From: Zerene cesonia
Taxonomy: Eukaryota; Arthropoda; Insecta; Lepidoptera; Pieridae
Reading direction: 5' to 3'
Length of the DNA stretch: 64,000 nt
Assembly: GCF_012273895.1 (NCBI RefSeq)
Contig: NC_052106.1
Location: forward strand, 1,302,001-1,366,000
Both the position numbers and the translations under genes were made by a program. The stretch's first letter is position 1, and the number at the start of each line of letters is the position of its first letter. This document shows positions 58,380-64,000 of this stretch, one piece after another. The notes beneath the pieces are model-generated. The model did not search any database, was not told the DNA's origin, and saw nothing but the letters and a program-made list of their open reading frames with translations.

Positions 58380-58930
58380 AATACGATAAATAATGTAAAA
58401 CATCTAAGACGATGGTTTTGTTGATTTACATTTATCTATGTTCTGATATTTTATGAGCAAAATAATTACGCAATAGGGCAGTTGGCCTGACAGTAAAATA
58501 ATATAGGTTGTATACATTTATGTGTAATAAGATTTTATAAAACGTTAAACGGAATTTTTGTTTCGAACTAAACAGTTTAAATTTAATCAGAAACTACACA
58601 TTGAATTTAAAAATATAACTTTTATGTGCTTACATAGGGATTACAAAAAATTAATTCTCAAGGCCATTCGTATTGTATAAAAAGTTTGCATAGGGACGAT
58701 TTACAACATTGAATTGGGCTAAGTGTCAAATCGATAAAATTACCGCAGTTTTGTTTTCAAGGAAATAGAGACGGCATTTAAAATATAGACACGATTCGTT
58801 TATGCATGGTATATCTATTTACAAGTTAACCGTAATGAGACGTAGTTTTGAATGGAAAACTAACAAATTATTTACAATTTATTTCTAAACACCAAATATA
58901 TCTCCAAATTTAAATCTCACATTTACTTAC

Positions 58931-59130
58931 CTTTTATTGTCAAATTTGAGCGGGAAAGCCCAATGTCTTCAATTCACAACACTATCTAATTGGTTCCTTG
59001 CTACTATTAAAATTTATTTGTTCTGACATTTTCTAACATTAAATTAAATTTTTATTATTGTACTGACGACGGGTTGTGAACGAGCGCCATTCATGAAATT
59101 CAGGGACATTGAAAAAAAAGGAAGCCAAGT
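58931..59130 (-). promoter_or_regulatory. candidate 5' UTR exon and promoter of ZUP1
   Basis: On the minus strand a consensus donor follows position 58931 (AAAAG then GTAAGTAAAT). Upstream are a GAATGGCGCTCG stretch and ACGCATGCG at about 59132, resembling an NRF1-type site. The first coding exon is 1.1-1.3 kb away, consistent with a spliced 5' UTR. No TATA box is seen. Confidence 0.35.
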
Positions 59131-59768
59131 ACGCATGCGGAAATCTACACAGCTGCCTCTAGCGTCAAAGAAGGGAAGTATCTAAAAACAAATATAATAT
59201 TTTTTCCTATTCAGGAAATTGGGAAATTACTGTATACTTGAATAACGAAATATAATTATTTATAAATTTCAACATTCAAAAACAATGTTTTAATATGGAA
59301 ACGTAAAATAAAAATTCAAATTAGTTTTACGCCATCTATTTACAGTGAGGGAAAGTGGGTTTAAGTAAATAATGGAAGGAGGTAGTAAATACCAAATGTT
59401 ACATAGAAACTCCTGAAGATGGTAGTACCTAAAAGTGCATTTTCAACTTTTTGTATTAACATATTTTGTTTTATATTTTTATTCAATGTCTCGAAAGATA
59501 GTGGTTGACGATTGGCTAAGATTAAAATAGCAATAAACGCTCATAATTTATAGTATGTTTTTGGTGCACGTATTATTCAGAAATTTTAAAGACATTTTTT
59601 TTTCAGTTCTATTAGGTTAATAAGAAGATACATCCTTTCAGCAACTATACCCTTTTCAATGGACCTGTTAGATCCAGGGTATAATTTATTGTTCATCTAT
59701 TAAATAACTCTATTTGGCTATTATTTTGTTATTCTGCATTCATAATACTTTATTTAAATAACAATTGC

Positions 59769-59940
59769 CTATTACGCATCATTTAACTAAAGAGCTATTT
59801 TATAGTGAACTGCGATTATTAGCTTATTTTAGTCGGTTAATTAATGTTTGGCCATAGCAAACGTTAATTAATACTTCATCGCAGTGTAATAAACATGAAT
59901 AATTATTGAAGATAAATAATACATTGCGTCGCTTTCTCGT
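59769..59940. mobile_element. nested-palindrome foldback element
   Basis: Inner arms TTAATTAATGTTTG (59837-59850) and CAAACGTTAATTAA (59858-59871) around a 7-base loop pair with one mismatch; outer arms ACTGCGAT (59809-59816) and ATCGCAGT (59878-59885) pair exactly. The segments further out are only weakly complementary. It resembles a non-autonomous foldback transposon. Confidence 0.5.
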
Positions 59941-60067
59941 TAGCTCTGATAATTTACACGCAGTTTAATTTAAATGGAAACGTTTTATAATATAGCGCTT
60001 TTGTGTTTTTTTTTATTTTTTATTTTCTTTTAAACAAGATGGCTGGATTTATCGCATCGCCCATCTT

Positions 60068-60235
60068 AATCTATACTAATATTATAAAGCTGAAGAGTTT
60101 GTTTGGTTGAACGCGCTGGAACTACTGGTCCGGTTTGAAAAATTCTTTCAGTGTAAGATAGCCCATTTATTGAGTAAGGCTTTAGGTCATACAAAGATCA
60201 GGTACTACGTGGGTAAACCCGTGGTGCACAGCTAG
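60068..60235 (+). repeat. interspersed element (CTATACTAATATTATAAAGC...)
   Basis: CTGAAGAGTTTGTTTGGTTG, ACTGGTCCGGTTTGAAAAAT, TTTCAGTGTAAGATAGCCCA and ends GTAAACCCGTGGTGCACAGC; the reverse-oriented layout of the 29700-29870 family. Confidence 0.6.
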
Positions 60236-60545
60236 TATTATAATATTTGCAAAATTGGCTAAATGTGGCCCACCGCTCTCGAGTTTTAGCGATGTAAAGG
60301 AACAGCGATTGATTTTCATGCTATATAGATGTGAAGACATAAATAAAAACATAAGATCTATTAGATAAGATAGAAATAAATAGGAATCATTAAAATTCGG
60401 TTTCCTTAAAAGTTATGAAGTAACAAACTCAAAAAATACATTTTCTTGTTTTGAAATCCGTTGAAAATAACGGTTATTAATTTAAAATTATAAAACGATG
60501 TCCTAGCAATTATTTTCAAACGACAATTTCGCAATCCTACAGCAA

Positions 60546-60616
60546 GCACTGCTGGTGTAGTGGTATCATGCAAGATTCCCATTCTTGCGACCCGGGTTCG
60601 ATTCCCGGGCAGTGCA
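60546..60616 (+). tRNA. tRNA-Gly (anticodon CCC)
   Basis: A 71-base cloverleaf. Acceptor arms GCACTGC and GCAGTGC pair in all seven positions, with discriminator A at 60616. A box TGGTGTAGTGG; anticodon arm CAAGA, loop TTCCCAT, TCTTG; T arm CCGGG, TTCGATT, CCCGG. The internal B box is GGGTTCGATTCC. A TTTTT terminator follows at 60621. CCA is not encoded, as usual in eukaryotes. Decodes GGG. Confidence 0.96.
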
Positions 60617-61407
60617 TCATCTTTTTATTCCATCTAATTTGGTCAAATTTATTTTTAAAATTTTTTACACACAGAAATTATCTTCATTGTTTTTCTTTGA
60701 TCTACCTTTATTTTTATTTTAACAATGTATGTAACGACTAATCCTTTTTTGCTTAAACTAAAATCCTTATTTTAGTTAACTAACCAATTTTAAATACAGT
60801 TAATAAAATTCTCAGACTTATAATTAATTATATTTTAGTTCTATTTTCTCCGACATTTTCACATCTCACCGTAAGTGTTATACAGTTATAACCCAGCGGC
60901 TTATTTCGTTCAAAAATGTGTTATATCTTTACCACATCCGCACAAACCTTTGTATTTAAGAGGATCCCGAGAGATCCCCTCTGAAGGTTCTTTCTTGAAC
61001 AAGATCATTTCCTGAACGACCCAGATACTGTACTTCCTTTCAAGTCTCGTGTGATTAATTTATTTTCCTCTGAGCTTGTTTAAAAGATACGCTGCGCTCA
61101 TGGTTTTGGTCATCTTATCTTAATTAAATAAATGCAAAGTAGACTGACTGAATATTCTATCAACATACAATTCAAAATACTGGTCCAATCCGACAAAAAT
61201 ATAGCATGCAGATAGTCAAATGTATGCATCCGCTAAGAGGGATTTATTGTGGGCAGCAGCTAGTAAAGCTATAAAGATGTGAATGCGATGAAAGAAAATA
61301 TTTAATATTTTGTTACTAAGAATGGCACTAATGGTTACTAAAACCAGTATTTGTAAGTCATGATTGGATAGGAATGGTACGTGTATATAATTCGTCTGTC
61401 GCCATCT

Positions 61408-61645
61408 TTATGTATCATCATCATCATCATCATTATCAGCCCATACATGTTCCCACTGCTGGGACACAGGCCTCCTATGAGGGTTCAGGCCATAATCCAC
61501 CACGCTGGCCAAGTGCGGGTTGGCAGATGTCGCATGTCGTCGAACTTTTGATTCTTGGACATGCCGGTTTCCTCACGATGTTTTCCTTCACCGTTTTAAG
61601 CAGTGGTGATGTTATCCACATTTGCAGATAAATTGAAAAATCGTA
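61408..61645 (-). repeat. SINE, TGATGA-tailed family, without tRNA head
   Basis: CATCATCATCATCATTATCA then CCCACTGCTGGGACACAGGC and GCCGGTTTCCTCACGATG match the reverse of 53693-54032 very closely. Stops at GCAGATAAATTGAAAAATC, so the head is missing. Confidence 0.88.
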
Positions 61646-62197
61646 TAAAAAGTAGTAATTATCCTCGTATTACAAAATCCTGCACCACATGGTATAGGAT
61701 TTTGGGATGGTAATAGGCGGGATAGTTGGTATAATTTAAACCTAAATTTTAAATTGTATTATCTATAACATTTGTTGGAATCTTGTCTTATTAAACTTAA
61801 TAAACTTAAACGTATTAATATTATGGCATGTATACCTTATCATACCATGTCACAGTATAAAATAACTTATGAAATTTCACACTACCATAGCCGCAAGAGA
61901 TGCACCATGAAATGAAACGCCTTCATAACATGACAGGGTAATATTAAAATACGACCATGACAAATAGACGCGGGGAATGTGTGACGACATTTATCTTTTG
62001 AAATAAATCATGTAATATTTTGAGAAGTCTGATCACTTATGTTCTTGAATAAACTGATTAGAAATTTGATCTATAATGCGGTAACCTGATTACCATATAG
62101 GATACCAGTAGTATCTTGAGAGTACAAATTACATTATACGATCTCCTTCAATTCTTGTCCCTCTATTATATAAAGTATGTATGTATATTTATTTGAG

Positions 62198-62535
62198 TGT
62201 GACAGTCGAGCACTAATCAGCACGTAATGGACCAGCTCGCAGTGGGGAAAGTACCAGACTTCCAAAATCAACAGGAATAGTACAGTAGCATGTTAATGTA
62301 TTTTGTTCAGTGAGTGGGGGAACTGAAGACTTGTATCCTTTTCCTCACCCTTCTCAGTCCATTCCCTTATTCCGTCGCCAACCCTTTCTAGCCCATCCAG
62401 CCATCTTGTTTTTTAAAGCAGCCAGGGTATTTACGGCTCTATCTATTTTCTTATTTATTTATAAAAATCACCTCTGCAAATGTTCATAGGCGGTGGTGAT
62501 CGCTTATCCTTCTGGTAATCCACAGTTCCATAGAA
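62198..62535 (+). repeat. SINE-like element (GTCGAGCACTAATCAGCACG variant)
   Basis: GACCAGCTCGCAGTGGGGAA, TTCCTCACCCTTCTCAGTCC, GCGGTGGTGATCGCTTATCC match 7909-8225; more diverged, with an insertion of about 45 bases before the final segment. Confidence 0.7.
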
Positions 62536-63481
62536 TCCAAGTTATTTGTCCGTATGTATTAATCATTACGTATTATTATTTTATTTAGTATATGTATTAT
62601 TCATAATTGCAGAACAATAACTATCGATTATTTTTTTTTTTTAATTCTCCGAAGCCGCGCTTTATATTTTGAAAGATCCTGATGCCATTAGTTAGACAAA
62701 TCTTGTAATATATTGCCCACTGCTGAACAGGGCTTGGTACTGCAAGAATTTAAGTATACAGTGTAAAAATTGTTTCCTGCGTTTTCATCAACTAGCACTT
62801 TGTATTAATGCAGGTTTTGAATGTATGCTTGGGGCAGAATAGTAAAGTGAAAAAAGTAAATTACATCTAATCTTGTTCGCAGCTTGGAAGCCATTTTAAT
62901 GAGGCAAAATTGAGGTCTCATGAATTTTCATTGCGTCCTGGGCGGAATATTCAAACGCGGAGTCGTTATAACTAACCCCATAAGTAAAAAACTATGTCAA
63001 GCGAACTTTGAAATAAATATTTGTTTATCAATGTCCAGACAAAAGTTTATTGTATTTTTTTTAATAATTGCATCTTAGTGGAATGTGTCACGTGACATTA
63101 ATTTAAAGTATTATTAAAATAAGTCTAATAGTTTAGTCAAAGCTAAATTTAATTTAATAGGTAGTAGTTGTGTTTGACCAGTTCAAATTTTGCTAATCAA
63201 AATGCGGAGAATATAGTACCATAACGACATGAGCAAGCCATTGAAGACTGTAAATGTTGATGAAGCTATGGGCACGGTAATTTGAGAAAAAAGTGGCATG
63301 GCCGCACCTATATCCTTTTCTCGAAGCAATTCAGGTAATTTTCTCTATTTTCATGGAAATTTCTGATTATGTTGTCACTTTCCCTAACCTCAATAAAATG
63401 CTTTAAATAATCGTACAAACCAATCTGGACTGATCAACACAACGCTGTAAGATCTCAAGTTTGATTTCAAGAGTAAAAGGC

Positions 63482-64000
63482 NNNNNNNNNNNNNNNNNNN
63501 NNNNNNNNNNNNNNNNNNNNNNNNNNNNNNNNNNNNNNNNNNNNNNNNNNNNNNNNNNNNNNNNNNNNNNNNNNNNNNNNNNNNNNNNNNNNNNNNNNNN
63601 NNNNNNNNNNNNNNNNNNNNNNNNNNNNNNNNNNNNNNNNNNNNNNNNNNNNNNNNNNNNNNNNNNNNNNNNNNNNNNNNNNNNNNNNNNNNNNNNNNNN
63701 NNNNNNNNNNNNNNNNNNNNNNNNNNNNNNNNNNNNNNNNNNNNNNNNNNNNNNNNNNNNNNNNNNNNNNNNNNNNNNNNNNNNNNNNNNNNNNNNNNNN
63801 NNNNNNNNNNNNNNNNNNNNNNNNNNNNNNNNNNNNNNNNNNNNNNNNNNNNNNNNNNNNNNNNNNNNNNNNNNNNNNNNNNNNNNNNNNNNNNNNNNNN
63901 NNNNNNNNNNNNNNNNNNNNNNNNNNNNNNNNNNNNNNNNNNNNNNNNNNNNNNNNNNNNNNNNNNNNNNNNNNNNNNNNNNNNNNNNNNNNNNNNNNNN
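63482..64000. other. assembly gap (N run)
   Basis: Undetermined bases to the right edge of the window. Confidence 0.99.

Larger units (their letters stand above)
59131..60545. other. intergenic DNA upstream of ZUP1
   Basis: AT-rich, no coding frame. Contains a foldback element (59769-59940) and an interspersed element (60068-60235). Confidence 0.6.
60617..63481. other. intergenic tail of the window
   Basis: AT-rich, with two SINE-related copies (61408-61645, 62198-62535). No gene is recognisable up to the terminal gap. Confidence 0.65.

Overview
The window is a stretch of nuclear DNA from an insect, very probably a moth or butterfly. The DNA is AT-rich, genes are split into many short exons by introns full of repeats, and several repeat families have the look of known lepidopteran SINEs and non-LTR tails (tRNA-derived SINEs ending in TGATGA repeats, short elements opening with an ACTAGCTGCGCCCCGCGG-like motif, LINE 3' ends). 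There are no operons, phage, CRISPR arrays or bacterial signals. The sequence is a draft scaffold: it starts and ends in N runs and has three internal gaps of exactly 1000 N. One gap (43030-44029) has the same 77 bases on both sides, so it is almost certainly a false duplication.

Two protein genes can be read exon by exon, converging tail to tail. On the plus strand, 13667-40980 encodes a 12-helix SLC17-family major facilitator (sialin / inorganic-phosphate-cotransporter type) in ten confident exons; a candidate first coding exon lies at 8510-8528 with a TATA box upstream, giving about 477 residues. Its last exon ends at 40980, and its 3' UTR probably runs towards the AATAAA at 44109. On the minus strand, 57621-48424 encodes a ZUP1/ZUFSP-type deubiquitinase (peptidase family C78) in 15 exons, 749 residues. 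It has five N-terminal C2H2 zinc fingers, a charged ubiquitin-binding helix and a complete Cys526-His656-Asp677 catalytic triad. An in-frame upstream mini-exon may add seven residues.

A tRNA-Gly (anticodon CCC) lies at 60546-60616. Everything else is introns and intergenic DNA: SINE copies (two with intact target-site duplications), a decayed LINE ORF end, foldback and MITE-like elements, microsatellites and one GC-rich island at 20815-21030 inside the largest upstream intron of the transporter that looks like a promoter or enhancer.

The two proteins have no evident shared pathway: one is a membrane anion transporter, the other a K63-ubiquitin protease linked to genome maintenance. I did not find an undescribed multi-gene system. 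The most useful leads are the reconstructed gene models, the transporter's loss of the acidic and histidine residues used for proton coupling in vertebrate relatives, the intronic GC island, a hairpin overlapping a poly(A) signal, and the assembly error.
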